From: a virus
DNA: 64,000 bases
Strand: one strand, 5' to 3'
IMG/VR virus record: IMGVR_UViG_3300047564_001181
Location: 1-64,000 of that record
Part shown: positions 7,442 to 12,997 of the stretch, in pieces
How positions within the stretch are numbered: position 1 is the stretch's first letter
Layout: the number at the start of each line of letters is the position of its first letter
Notes under the pieces: generated by a model
What the model saw: only the letters and a program-made list of their open reading frames with translations
What the model was told of the DNA's origin: nothing
Database searches by the model: none
Program-made: the position numbers and the translations under genes

Positions 7442-7457
7442 TGTGATGCACATCACA
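7442..7457. promoter_or_regulatory. CRP/GlxR-like site 1
   Basis: TGTGA-TGCACA-TCACA, a perfect match to the TGTGA-N6-TCACA consensus of the CRP/FNR family. It lies 71 bp before promoter 4, and AAAA follows the right half-site. Confidence 0.6.
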
Positions 7458-7528
7458 AAAATAGTTATACTCACAAGTAACTAAACTGCCTAAAAATAGG
7501 TACAAAATAGGACATATTCAATTTCCAA

Positions 7529-7550
7529 TGTCAGACCCCCTATGTATACT
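7529..7550 (+). promoter_or_regulatory. RecA-NDp/PafBC-like promoter 4
   Basis: TGTCAGAC, cccctatg, TATACT. Drives a 93-nt leader that contains the folded element at 7567-7623. Confidence 0.75.
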
Positions 7551-7566
7551 CAGACCTATAAACACC

Positions 7567-7623
7567 GAGAGTGTGAGCCTCGCAAATAATCCCGAAAGGG
7601 TGAGCCGAGCAAATAAAACTCTC
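7567..7623 (+). ncRNA. Structured leader RNA, copy 1
   Basis: Outer helix GAGAGT/ACTCTC (7567-7572 with 7618-7623), inner helix CTCG/CGAG (7579-7582 with 7606-7609), and apical CCC-GAAA-GGG (7591-7600). Two internal loops have the same pair of strands, GTGAGC opposite CAAATAA(A/T). Copy 2 at 9054 keeps the loops and changes the helices. It ends 19 nt before the ATG at 7643. A regulatory leader (riboswitch-like or protein-binding) is the likeliest role. Confidence 0.7.
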
Positions 7624-7642
7624 ACTAAAGAAAGGTAATCAG

Positions 7643-7786
7643 ATGATTGCACTAGAAGTAATAGAAAGTGCAGAAACTATTTTCTGCGAAATTCATTCAG
7701 ACTATGTTCATAGTGCTGAGTGTGTTGATTGCGAAATGAGTTCGTGTGCCGATTGCTTACGCTCATTCGGTTGCGATAACTGCTAA
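7643..7786 (+). CDS. Zinc-ribbon microprotein behind leader RNA 1
   Basis: 47 aa. CEIH, CVDC, CADC and CDNC knuckles in residues 15-47 follow a short N-terminal helix. It resembles the product of 5584-5730 in its C-terminal pattern (SCADC ... GCDNC versus TCAIC ... YCD). AAAGAAAGG upstream. Expression may be gated by the leader RNA. Confidence 0.65.
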   Translation: MIALEVIESAETIFCEIHSDYVHSAECVDCEMSSCADCLRSFGCDNC

Positions 7787-7824
7787 CCATAACTAAATAA
7801 ATTTTACTAAGAAAGGAAGTCACT

Positions 7825-8022
7825 ATGACTAACTCAATAACTATCACCCTTGAAGGTCAGTATGCTGGCTGGAATGTAACCTACTTTGAAGGTTGCACCG
7901 TTTGCGAAAATGCAAAGGCTGAAAATAAGCCTCCGTTTATCTATCACAATAACTGTCTCTATGGTGGACGCAAAGTCGGTCACTCATCTGACGGTCACTG
8001 CACCGCTGACGCTTGCTACTAA
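7825..8022 (+). CDS. Cys/His-rich small protein
   Basis: 65 aa. N-terminal beta strands (ITITLEGQYAGWNVTYF) then CTVCENA, HNNC, GHSSDGHC and CY. Probable single zinc site with His ligands. AAGAAAGGAAG upstream. No promoter of its own is clear; 38 nt after the preceding gene. Confidence 0.65.
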   Translation: MTNSITITLEGQYAGWNVTYFEGCTVCENAKAENKPPFIYHNNCLYGGRKVGHSSDGHCTADACY

Positions 8023-8037
8023 AATAGCAAGTTTCAA

Positions 8038-8059
8038 TGTCAGACCCCCCTGCTATACT
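8038..8059 (+). promoter_or_regulatory. RecA-NDp/PafBC-like promoter 5
   Basis: TGTCAGAC, ccccctgc, TATACT. The spacer ends in TGC, giving an extended -10. ATG 30 nt after the -10. Confidence 0.8.
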
Positions 8060-8089
8060 AATCCCATAACCAAACGAAAGGAAAACTCT

Positions 8090-8215
8090 ATGAATCTCCA
8101 AGAGTTTCAAGCCAAAGTCCAAGCAGACCGCTTGGCACAAGCGGAACAACTCCGCAAAGAAAACCTTGCAAAGTCTGCAAAGTTTCTCGCTACTCTAACT
8201 AAGGAAGGAAAGTAA
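8090..8215 (+). CDS. Short amphipathic helical protein
   Basis: 41 aa, almost wholly helical with alternating Lys/Glu/Ala (FQAKVQADRLAQAEQLRKE). Longer upstream starts would pass through promoter 5 and are rejected. Similar in length and style to the product of 9806-9937. CGAAAGGAAAAC upstream. Confidence 0.6.
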   Translation: MNLQEFQAKVQADRLAQAEQLRKENLAKSAKFLATLTKEGK

Positions 8216-8216
8216 A

Positions 8217-8393
8217 ATGTCATCACTCTTTTACTTTGATTTTTATTTTGATACAATCAACGGATTGATTATCGAATTCCCATTTCTGAATCTGCAAATT
8301 GCTCCGTCAGTTATTTATCTTTTTATTTTGACAATTATCGCTTTGCGAATTCGTAAAGTTTATTTTCTAGATAGAAAGCGTGGTCGCAGATAA
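8217..8393 (+). CDS. Small membrane protein
   Basis: 58 aa. Aromatic N-terminus (LFYFDFYFD), then one transmembrane helix (IAPSVIYLFILTIIAL, residues 31-46) and a strongly basic tail (RKVYFLDRKRGRR). Stop overlaps the next ATG (TAATG). Confidence 0.55.
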   Translation: MSSLFYFDFYFDTINGLIIEFPFLNLQIAPSVIYLFILTIIALRIRKVYFLDRKRGRR

Positions 8394-8557
8394 TGATGAC
8401 TAGAAAAGACTATGTGCGAACCGCTGAAATTCTAAACACATTCAAAGATGAAATTGATAAAACAATTTTTGAAGATTTGATTTTCAACTTTGGCGAAATG
8501 TTTGCAATTGATAATCCAAATTTTGACCCTGCAAGATTTTCTCAGGCTTGCAAATAA
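8393..8557 (+). CDS. Phage TRKDYV-family protein, copy 1
   Basis: 54 aa. MTRKDYVRTAEILN at the start and NPNFDPARFSQAC at the end define a short helical family that is widespread in phages. A paralogue is encoded at 10469-10645 with the same start and end motifs. Function unknown. ATGATG allows starts one codon apart. Confidence 0.7.
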   Translation: MMTRKDYVRTAEILNTFKDEIDKTIFEDLIFNFGEMFAIDNPNFDPARFSQACK

Positions 8558-8596
8558 TCTAAACCCGCAGGGCGTGTCGGATTGACACGCCCGAGG

Positions 8597-8610
8597 GCGG
8601 GGGACCCCGC
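8597..8610. repeat. GC palindrome 3
   Basis: GCGGGG-GA-CCCCGC, preceded by a second hairpin GGCGTGTC-ggatt-GACACGCC. Confidence 0.8.
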
Positions 8611-8693
8611 ATAACGATTTAATAACAAAAAGATACACCCTATAGGATAAGCTTGAATTATCTACCCAAAATAGGGCAATCACCTATTTTCAA

Positions 8694-8715
8694 TGTCAGA
8701 CCCCCTCGCTAGTAT
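8694..8715 (+). promoter_or_regulatory. RecA-NDp/PafBC-like promoter 6
   Basis: TGTCAGAC, cccctcgc, TAGTAT. The transcript start region can fold (TTGGGTTTCCAACCCA), unlike most others. Confidence 0.7.
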
Positions 8716-8746
8716 TGGGTTTCCAACCCACTACGAAAGGTTCACT

Positions 8747-8860
8747 GTGAGCAACTACTATGATGATGACTACTACGAGCAGGAAGGTTCGGTCACCTAC
8801 ATTGGTGACTGCTCCTGCTATGACAACTACATCTGTCGGAGTTGTTTGCAAAAGTGGTAA
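8747..8860 (+). CDS. Short Cys-rich protein, GTG start
   Basis: 37 aa. Asp/Tyr-rich N-terminus (SNYYDDDYYEQEG) then CSC and CRSC. CGAAAGG lies upstream of the GTG at a proper distance. A single zinc knuckle is plausible. The coding call rests mainly on the promoter, ribosome-binding site and family resemblance. Confidence 0.5.
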   Translation: MSNYYDDDYYEQEGSVTYIGDCSCYDNYICRSCLQKW

Positions 8861-8912
8861 GGGGCTAATTGGTAGGGCGACCAAAACATTTGGCTGCCCT
8901 ACCAAATCCAAA

Positions 8913-8927
8913 GGCGGGGGACCCCCC
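8913..8927. repeat. GC palindrome 4
   Basis: GGCGGGGGACCCCCC; the right arm lacks the final GC. A DnaA-box-like site follows at 8929. Confidence 0.7.
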
Positions 8928-8928
8928 T

Positions 8929-8937
8929 TGTGGATAA
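8929..8937 (-). other. Isolated DnaA-box-like site
   Basis: TGTGGATAA, overlapping the end of the region of GC palindrome 4 and 4 nt before the CRP-like site at 8942. Confidence 0.4.
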
Positions 8938-8941
8938 CTCG

Positions 8942-8957
8942 TGTGACGGACATCACA
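8942..8957. promoter_or_regulatory. CRP/GlxR-like site 2
   Basis: TGTGA-CGGACA-TCACA, perfect half-sites, 50 bp before promoter 7. Confidence 0.6.
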
Positions 8958-9007
8958 AAAAAAATATTTATCCACAGCCCATTTTGTCCCGATTTTAGGG
9001 CTTCCAA

Positions 9008-9029
9008 TGTCAGACCCCCCTTGTATAAT
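9008..9029 (+). promoter_or_regulatory. RecA-NDp/PafBC-like promoter 7
   Basis: TGTCAGAC, cccccttg, TATAAT, the best -10 hexamer of the set. Leads into structured leader RNA copy 2. Confidence 0.8.
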
Positions 9030-9053
9030 TCTACTATGAAAATTAAATAGTGA

Positions 9054-9115
9054 GCGTTTAGGTGAGCCTAGCAAATAAGTCAGAAATGAATGAGCCTAGC
9101 AAATAAACTAAACGC
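9054..9115 (+). ncRNA. Structured leader RNA, copy 2
   Basis: Outer helix GCGTTTAG/CTAAACGC (9054-9061 with 9108-9115), inner helix CTAG/CTAG (9068-9071 with 9096-9099), and apical TCA-GAAA-TGA (9080-9089). The internal-loop strands GTGAGC and CAAATAAA are identical to copy 1, while all three helices differ by compensatory changes. It ends 33 nt before the ATG at 9149. Confidence 0.7.
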
Positions 9116-9148
9116 CACAAAATAAACTTACTAAAGAAAGGTTCTTAA

Positions 9149-9271
9149 ATGAATACTGAAAATGAAAATAAAGAAATCACTTGTGAAATGTGTTTAATCT
9201 TTGGTGAATACACTCACATTGCTTATGTAAATGGTCACGGATACCATTGCACTTGTGACCGCTGTTTCTAA
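9149..9271 (+). CDS. Zinc-ribbon microprotein behind leader RNA 2
   Basis: 40 aa. CEMC (residues 12-15) and HCTCDRC (34-40) with a short beta segment between, consistent with one zinc ribbon. AAAGAAAGG upstream. Like the gene at 7643, it is the first gene after the folded leader. Confidence 0.6.
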   Translation: MNTENENKEITCEMCLIFGEYTHIAYVNGHGYHCTCDRCF

Positions 9272-9276
9272 CAGCG

Positions 9277-9298
9277 TGTCATACCCCTATGCTACAAT
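9277..9298 (+). promoter_or_regulatory. RecA-NDp/PafBC-like promoter 8
   Basis: TGTCATAC, ccctatgc, TACAAT. T replaces G at position 6 of the left element. Confidence 0.65.
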
Positions 9299-9324
9299 TT
9301 CTCCCATAACGAAAGGTAAACTAA

Positions 9325-9450
9325 ATGTTTTGTAATGTATGTAATGATTTTATTGATAGTGCATTTGATGAAGAGGTAACTTGCATAGATTGTGCGTTGT
9401 CTGATTTTGATTTAGAAATTGAAGAGATTGAATTGGAAGAGGTATTCTAA
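9325..9450 (+). CDS. Cys-rich protein with acidic tail
   Basis: 41 aa. CNVC and CIDC, 18 residues apart, then a Glu/Ile/Leu-rich helix (FDLEIEEIELEEV). CGAAAGG upstream. Zinc ribbon plus an acidic docking helix, as in the product of 5584-5730 with the order reversed. Confidence 0.6.
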   Translation: MFCNVCNDFIDSAFDEEVTCIDCALSDFDLEIEEIELEEVF

Positions 9451-9594
9451 ATGATGTTCTACAATGGATTTAATTTACTTATTGATTTAATTTTGATTAG
9501 CGTTACTGCGTTATGGTTTCACGGCGTTGGATATCGTAAGGCTAAGCACTACTATCAGAATAAATTCAAGGGATATTTCAAACCCCCGTTCTAG
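9451..9594 (+). CDS. Small membrane protein
   Basis: 47 aa, starting at the base after the previous stop. One hydrophobic helix (LLIDLILISVTALWF) and a basic aromatic tail (YRKAKHYYQNKFKGYF). Last gene before GC palindrome 5. Confidence 0.55.
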   Translation: MMFYNGFNLLIDLILISVTALWFHGVGYRKAKHYYQNKFKGYFKPPF

Positions 9595-9606
9595 CGACAC
9601 GCCCGA

Positions 9607-9621
9607 GCGGGGTCCCCCCGC
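9607..9621. repeat. GC palindrome 5
   Basis: GCGGGGTCCCCCCGC, preceded by GCGACACGCCC and followed 22 nt later by GACACGCC. Confidence 0.75.
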
Positions 9622-9759
9622 CAGCTCCGCTGTCAAATCGACACGCCGTAAATCCTAAAATTGTTATCAAATGTTTACCAAAATCGGACAAATGCCTTAT
9701 TCGAGTGTGGCGAAGGTCACAAACTAAATTCGGACAAATGCGACTTTCGAGTTGCCGAA

Positions 9760-9781
9760 TGTCAGACCCCTATGGTATCTT
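9760..9781 (+). promoter_or_regulatory. RecA-NDp/PafBC-like promoter 9
   Basis: TGTCAGAC, ccctatgg, TATCTT; ATG 24 nt after the -10. Confidence 0.75.
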
Positions 9782-9805
9782 TAGCACATAAAGAAAGGAA
9801 GTCTA

Positions 9806-9937
9806 ATGACAAACTCATTCAAGTCACTTGATGAACTCAAGCAATTCGTGCTTGCTGAAAAAATTGCTAACTATGAACAACAAAAATTAGTTGAGCAAAA
9901 ATTGTTCGCTTCACTACAAAAGAAAGGTAACAACTAA
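9806..9937 (+). CDS. Short amphipathic helical protein
   Basis: 43 aa, a single long helix (LDELKQFVLAEKIANYEQQK ... LFASLQKK). AAAGAAAGGAAG upstream. TAATG couples it to the next gene. Similar style to the 8090-8215 product. Confidence 0.6.
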   Translation: MTNSFKSLDELKQFVLAEKIANYEQQKLVEQKLFASLQKKGNN

Positions 9938-10089
9938 TGTTAGATTGCGATTGGTGCGAAAAATATTTCGCTATGCAAGATTTATTCAATGTAGACTACT
10001 TAGGTGGTTTCGCTAATGTGTTATGTGCAAAGTGTGTTGATGAGGCACACAAAATGTTTGCAGATACACTAGAAGGAGTGTGGCAGTAA
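9937..10089 (+). CDS. Zinc-ribbon microprotein
   Basis: 50 aa. CDWC at residues 4-7 and CAKC at 33-36, then an acidic helix. Coupled at both ends by TAATG overlaps (9937, 10089), so it belongs to a tight three-gene set. Confidence 0.65.
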   Translation: MLDCDWCEKYFAMQDLFNVDYLGGFANVLCAKCVDEAHKMFADTLEGVWQ

Positions 10090-10241
10090 TGTTGCTAAAC
10101 ACTTATGCTAAAACTCAACTAATGTGTTGCTATTGCGAAGGCTTATTGCCTAGTGATGCAAAATGGTGCGAGAGTTGCCAAGAATACAAAGGCGTAATGA
10201 CTATCGCAAACTTTCAAGAAATCTATGGAGAGGAATACTAG
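10089..10241 (+). CDS. Zinc-ribbon microprotein
   Basis: 50 aa. CCYC and CESC separated by 13 residues, then a helical tail (YKGVMTIANFQEIYGEE). Same length and position in the operon as the previous product, but little sequence identity beyond the metal ligands. Confidence 0.65.
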   Translation: MLLNTYAKTQLMCCYCEGLLPSDAKWCESCQEYKGVMTIANFQEIYGEEY

Positions 10242-10242
10242 A

Positions 10243-10455
10243 ATGTATCCAATTACTGAATTGCTAAAAGGTGGCTCAATGTACACTATCAAAAGTGGAG
10301 TGTTCATTGAAGACATTGACCGAGTAGAATTTGACGCTTGGGGTAAGTTGCGAATTCGTGGCTATCACACCGAATGGTATGGAATACTTAGCCATTCACC
10401 AAAGCGTGAGCGTTGGACTATTCTTGACCCTAACGACATTGACCTAAGTGCATAA
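10243..10455 (+). CDS. Hypothetical beta-rich protein
   Basis: 70 aa from ATG 10243 (GGAGAGGA upstream). Strand pattern FIEDIDRVEFDAWGKLRIRG and a conserved-looking C-terminal block (REREWTI-like, here KRERWTILDPNDI). No family recognised. Confidence 0.6.
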   Translation: MYPITELLKGGSMYTIKSGVFIEDIDRVEFDAWGKLRIRGYHTEWYGILSHSPKRERWTILDPNDIDLSA

Positions 10456-10468
10456 GGAGAAATAAAAA

Positions 10469-10645
10469 ATGATGACACGCAAAGACTATGTAGCAACTGC
10501 AGAAATTCTAAATGGAAATAGAATTTTTATTCACCCTGCAACATTCGCAGAATTAGTAAATGAATTTGGAAATTATTTTGAAAATGATAATCCACGATTT
10601 GATTTTGCAAGATTTGAAAATGCTTGCAACGGAAAGGAAAAATAA
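10469..10645 (+). CDS. Phage TRKDYV-family protein, copy 2
   Basis: 58 aa. MTRKDYVATAEILNG and NPRFDFARFENAC match the 8393-8557 product at both ends, with a different middle. AAGGAGA upstream. Confidence 0.7.
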   Translation: MMTRKDYVATAEILNGNRIFIHPATFAELVNEFGNYFENDNPRFDFARFENACNGKEK

Positions 10646-10646
10646 A

Positions 10647-10715
10647 ATGGATTTATTAGCATTAGCAATAATTATGGCAATTGCAATTCCGTTTTTTATT
10701 CACTTGGAAAAATAA
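10647..10715 (+). CDS. 22-aa membrane microprotein
   Basis: MDLLALAIIMAIAIPFFIHL plus EK: a single hydrophobic helix. GGAAAGGAAA upstream is a good ribosome-binding site. Next to the MEI-type peptide at 10720. Confidence 0.45.
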   Translation: MDLLALAIIMAIAIPFFIHLEK

Positions 10716-10719
10716 TAAA

Positions 10720-10785
10720 ATGGAAATTGTAATTTTATTTTTTGTTTTACTTTTTATTTTTGCAATTGGAACTAATTCAAAATAA
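10720..10785 (+). CDS. 21-aa MEI-type membrane microprotein
   Basis: MEIVILFFVLLFIFAIGTN then SK. Same start, length and polar tail as the 6391 and 11505 peptides. Ribosome-binding site weak (GGAAAAATAATAAA). GC palindrome 6 follows 32 nt later. Confidence 0.45.
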   Translation: MEIVILFFVLLFIFAIGTNSK

Positions 10786-10817
10786 AAAAGTGTATCGCAA
10801 CACGAGCAGCTGCGAGG

Positions 10818-10832
10818 GCGGGGGACCCCCGC
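10818..10832. repeat. GC palindrome 6
   Basis: GCGGGGG-A-CCCCCGC, a perfect 7-bp-arm palindrome. Confidence 0.8.
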
Positions 10833-10868
10833 AAGCCCTGGATGTCAAGCCGACACTCCGATAAATTT

Positions 10869-10884
10869 TGTGAGATTAATCACA
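10869..10884. promoter_or_regulatory. CRP/GlxR-like site 3
   Basis: TGTGA-GATTAA-TCACA, perfect half-sites, 38 bp before promoter 10. Confidence 0.6.
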
Positions 10885-10922
10885 AAAGTCGTGTCCGAAT
10901 TGGTAGGATTCTGAGTTGTGGA

Positions 10923-10944
10923 TGTCAGTGGCTTATGGTATCTT
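10923..10944 (+). promoter_or_regulatory. RecA-NDp/PafBC-like promoter 10 (closest to consensus)
   Basis: TGTCAGTG, gcttatgg, TATCTT. It matches TGTCRGTG-N8-TANNNT at every fixed position. Confidence 0.8.
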
Positions 10945-10968
10945 TAGACCCTAACGAAAGGGGTCTTA

Positions 10969-11505
10969 ATGACTAACTACTTTGAAAAATACTTAGCAAT
11001 TGCTAAGAGTGCAACACTATCTCAGGTTGAACAAGCAACGCAATGGTATGCAGACGCAGAATTATTAGCGAATGATGTAATGCGAATTCTAAACTCTCGT
11101 GGCGTTGAATGTAATCTTGAACAAGCCTCGTCAATTGTATCCTCATTCTCACCTCGTAATCGTTGGTCACGCAATGTAGTGCAAGCATTAGAATTTGCGA
11201 ATGGTGGATTGCCTAATGGATTGCAAAATAATTTGCGAATGGCACAATACTCACTCGTGCAAGGTTTCAGTGCGTTGCGTGGAATGAAAACTAATGCATT
11301 CGCTCGTGCAATTGCAGGTGATGATAGTGCAGTTACAATTGATGTGTGGATGATAAAATCTGCTGAACTAAATAAAAATTCTGTAAATAAAACTGAATAC
11401 GCAGAATTAGTTAGTGCAGTTAATTTAGTTGCGGATGAATTAAAATTAACTCCACGAGTAACGCAAGCGTTAATCTGGATTGTGTTTAGAGGTAGTGCAT
11501 ACTAA
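10969..11505 (+). CDS. Helical phage protein with HhH-like region (DUF7178-like)
   Basis: 178 aa, the largest product between thyX and the DUF932 gene apart from the 18.3-kb protein. Residues about 55-125 contain SIVSSFSPRNRW and KTNAFARAIAGDDSAVTIDV. The second phrase recalls the helix-hairpin-helix and catalytic-Asp region of HhH-GPD DNA glycosylases. I recognise the protein type from actinobacteriophages but not a proven activity. It sits behind the promoter that best matches the DNA-damage consensus, which fits a DNA-repair role. CGAAAGGGG upstream of ATG 10969; stop overlaps the next ATG (TAATG). Confidence 0.7.
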   Translation: MTNYFEKYLAIAKSATLSQVEQATQWYADAELLANDVMRILNSRGVECNLEQASSIVSSFSPRNRWSRNVVQALEFANGGLPNGLQNNLRMAQYSLVQGFSALRGMKTNAFARAIAGDDSAVTIDVWMIKSAELNKNSVNKTEYAELVSAVNLVADELKLTPRVTQALIWIVFRGSAY

Positions 11506-11570
11506 TGGAAATTTTATTTTTACTAATTGCATTATTATTTTTAATTGCAAAATTAACAAACACAAAATAA
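11505..11570 (+). CDS. 21-aa MEI-type membrane microprotein
   Basis: MEILFLLIALLFLIAKLTN then TK. Coupled by TAATG to the preceding gene. Third member of the family; GC palindrome 7 follows 23 nt later. Confidence 0.5.
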   Translation: MEILFLLIALLFLIAKLTNTK

Positions 11571-11593
11571 AAAAGCTAGGGCGACACGCCCAA

Positions 11594-11622
11594 GCGGGGG
11601 GACCCCCGTATCGGGTCCCCCG
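11594..11622. repeat. GC palindrome 7, double
   Basis: GCGGGGGGACCCCCG followed at once by CGGGTCCCCCG, i.e. two palindromes in tandem, the only doubled copy. Confidence 0.75.
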
Positions 11623-11637
11623 CCCCTTTTGTACTAA

Positions 11638-11674
11638 TTTACGAGAGGCTAATTTTATTCACTGGAATTTTACG
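11638..11674 (+). repeat. TTACGA / ATCACTGGAA-type repeat
   Basis: TTTACGA (11638-11644), then TTCACTGGAATTTTACGA. Divergent copy of the repeat that is tandem in the putative origin (23550-23655). Confidence 0.5.
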
Positions 11675-11684
11675 ATAGGCAAAC

Positions 11685-11713
11685 AAAAAGGCTGGAACTT
11701 GTCCAGCCTTTAA
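11685..11713 (+). terminator. Rho-independent-like terminator
   Basis: AAAGGCTGG-aacttgt-CCAGCCTTT, 9-bp stem, then TAAGATTTCT. It closes the 10969-11570 unit. Confidence 0.6.
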
Positions 11714-11721
11714 GATTTCTG

Positions 11722-11736
11722 TCTCACTATTTGGGA
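11722..11736. promoter_or_regulatory. Operator-like dyad, copy 3
   Basis: TCTCACTATTTGGGA, inverted relative to copy 4 at 11861 with 124 bp between them. Confidence 0.35.
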
Positions 11737-11860
11737 TTTGTCAACAAAGCGATAATGAAACAAAATAATAACAAAATGATAACAATTTCCAAACTATCCC
11801 TTTCGCCCTATTTTTATTAGTAGCCAATTTTACCAAAAAGTAACCAAATTGTCAAGGGTG

Positions 11861-11874
11861 TCCAAATAGTGAGA
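11861..11874. promoter_or_regulatory. Operator-like dyad, copy 4
   Basis: TCCAAATAGTGAGA, reverse complement of TCTCACTATTTGGA, 15 bp before the -35 box of the next promoter. Confidence 0.35.
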
Positions 11875-11889
11875 TTATTCTAAATTATC

Positions 11890-11919
11890 TTGACAAGCAT
11901 AGGCTCTATGGTGTAAGGT
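11890..11919 (+). promoter_or_regulatory. Promoter of a leaderless gene
   Basis: TTGACA (11890-11895), 18 bp, TAAGGT (11914-11919), then AGCCCT and the ATG at 11926. Confidence 0.75.
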
Positions 11920-11925
11920 AGCCCT

Positions 11926-12066
11926 ATGAAACCAATACTCTCACCCAAAGCAACGCCTGAGCAATTACAGGCACGACTTGAACTACGCCGTTCAGGTGCG
12001 TCAGGCTTGCATAAAAATAAGAAAGCATACTCCCGAAAGGAAAAGCACAAGAATAATGAATACTAA
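11926..12066 (+). CDS. Basic small protein, leaderless
   Basis: 46 aa, 14 Lys/Arg, with no ribosome-binding site and only 6 nt between -10 box and ATG. Phrase TPEQLQARLELRRSGASGLH then a Lys-rich tail (HKNKKAYSRKEKHKN). Such short basic tails are common in phage proteins that bind nucleic acid. Overlaps the next gene by 11 nt. Confidence 0.65.
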   Translation: MKPILSPKATPEQLQARLELRRSGASGLHKNKKAYSRKEKHKNNEY

Positions 12067-12241
12067 GTCATACTTTCTATCAGAGTTAGATTACTCAACC
12101 ATAGTTTCTGCACTTGCAAAACTTGCAGACTTTCACTTTGAAAAGTCAAAGACTTTGAAGCGTGAACAAGATGTTCAATTTCACTATGAACAATTTCAAA
12201 AAGTAATGGAAGTAAAGTTCAACCTACGGGAGCAAAAATGA
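12056..12241 (+). CDS. Hypothetical helical protein
   Basis: 61 aa from ATG 12056; GAAAGGAAAAG lies inside the end of the preceding gene. Two helices (YSTIVSALAKLADFHF; REQDVQFHYEQFQKVME). Overlaps the next start by 4 nt (ATGA). Confidence 0.6.
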   Translation: MNTKSYFLSELDYSTIVSALAKLADFHFEKSKTLKREQDVQFHYEQFQKVMEVKFNLREQK

Positions 12242-12579
12242 CATATGCACTAAAAGTAACTACAAGTGGTGAGCGTATCGGTATCAACTATGACGCTGAC
12301 GAATCCTATGAAACTATCTCACAAGCAGTTGGTGGTTGGATTGAATGTGTTCGCCTTACACCTACGCTTGATATGTGGGTAAATGAGGAAGGCAAGTTAG
12401 ACGGGTTAGACTACAACCCTGACGCTACTGCTATCTTTTGGTCACACTTTGGCTTGATGTCAGATGTGATTGTCGGTGATGTTATTTTTACTTCACACGA
12501 TGATGAGGGAAATACAACCTCTCTTGAAAATGAACAAATGGAATATTTACAAAAACACATAGGAGCATTCAGTGAATGA
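12238..12579 (+). CDS. DUF3846-like protein
   Basis: 113 aa. The pattern AVGGWIECVRLT, MWVNEEGKLDGLDYNPDAT and VIVGDVIF matches DUF3846, a small phage and actinobacterial domain of unknown function that begins with an order like yIqaiVGGyIE. Full length for the family. Coupled to both neighbours by overlaps. Confidence 0.8.
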   Translation: MTYALKVTTSGERIGINYDADESYETISQAVGGWIECVRLTPTLDMWVNEEGKLDGLDYNPDATAIFWSHFGLMSDVIVGDVIFTSHDDEGNTTSLENEQMEYLQKHIGAFSE

Positions 12580-12781
12580 TTTTTGGAGACAATACTATTC
12601 AAGTCTTGAAGGTGCAACAATTACCAAATTCGCAGGTATGAACGATGCGGAAATGGGAGACGGATTCCCAGCCTTTATGGTGCGTTTCGCAAATGGTGAT
12701 GAAGGTATCATTGAGATTTCTCGTGACCCTGAAGGTAATGGTGGCGGATTTATTTTCGGATTAAATATGCCGCAGCAATAA
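12572..12781 (+). CDS. Hypothetical protein, GTG start
   Basis: 69 aa. GTG at 12572 overlaps the DUF3846 gene by 8 nt with AGGAG upstream. Beta-rich, with GFPAFMVRFANGDEGIIEIS, a pattern that suggests a small sheet domain. Last gene before a 216-nt regulatory gap. Confidence 0.6.
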   Translation: MNDFWRQYYSSLEGATITKFAGMNDAEMGDGFPAFMVRFANGDEGIIEISRDPEGNGGGFIFGLNMPQQ

Positions 12782-12840
12782 TTTTTTAAATTATTTTTTA
12801 AATTTAATTTAAATTATTTCTAAATTTTATTTAGAAAGCT

Positions 12841-12851
12841 GGGGGTCCCCC
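12841..12851. repeat. GC palindrome 8
   Basis: GGGGG-T-CCCCC, 8 nt before the CRP-like site at 12860, after an AT-only stretch. Confidence 0.75.
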
Positions 12852-12859
12852 GCCCGCTT

Positions 12860-12875
12860 TGTGATTTTAATCACA
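12860..12875. promoter_or_regulatory. CRP/GlxR-like site 4
   Basis: TGTGA-TTTTAA-TCACA, 70 bp before promoter 11. The sequence that follows (CACAAAAATA...AGTAACTAAA...GGACAAAATAGGACAT) is shared with the region after site 1. Confidence 0.6.
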
Positions 12876-12945
12876 AAAATATTTCTACCAAGTAGTAACT
12901 AAACCCCATAAAATTGGGACAAAATAGGACATTCTCAAAAGGTGA

Positions 12946-12967
12946 TGTCAGACCCCCCTGCTAGTAT
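12946..12967 (+). promoter_or_regulatory. RecA-NDp/PafBC-like promoter 11
   Basis: TGTCAGAC, ccccctgc, TAGTAT; ATG 30 nt after the -10. Confidence 0.75.
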
Positions 12968-12997
12968 TGGGCTATGCCCAAACGAAAGGAAATGCAA

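Larger units (their letters stand above)
11571..11925 (+). other. Gene-free regulatory stretch
   Basis: 355 nt without a credible gene. In order: GGGCG-ACA-CGCCC hairpin and GC palindrome 7, a TTTACGA...TTCACTGGAATTTTACGA repeat, a terminator hairpin, two inverted operator-like dyads (11722 and 11861), and the promoter at 11890. Confidence 0.7.

Noticed and set aside
8760-9050. Plus-strand frame of 96 codons
   Set aside because: It runs through a GC palindrome, a CRP-like site and promoter 7, and overlaps the better-supported 37-aa gene.
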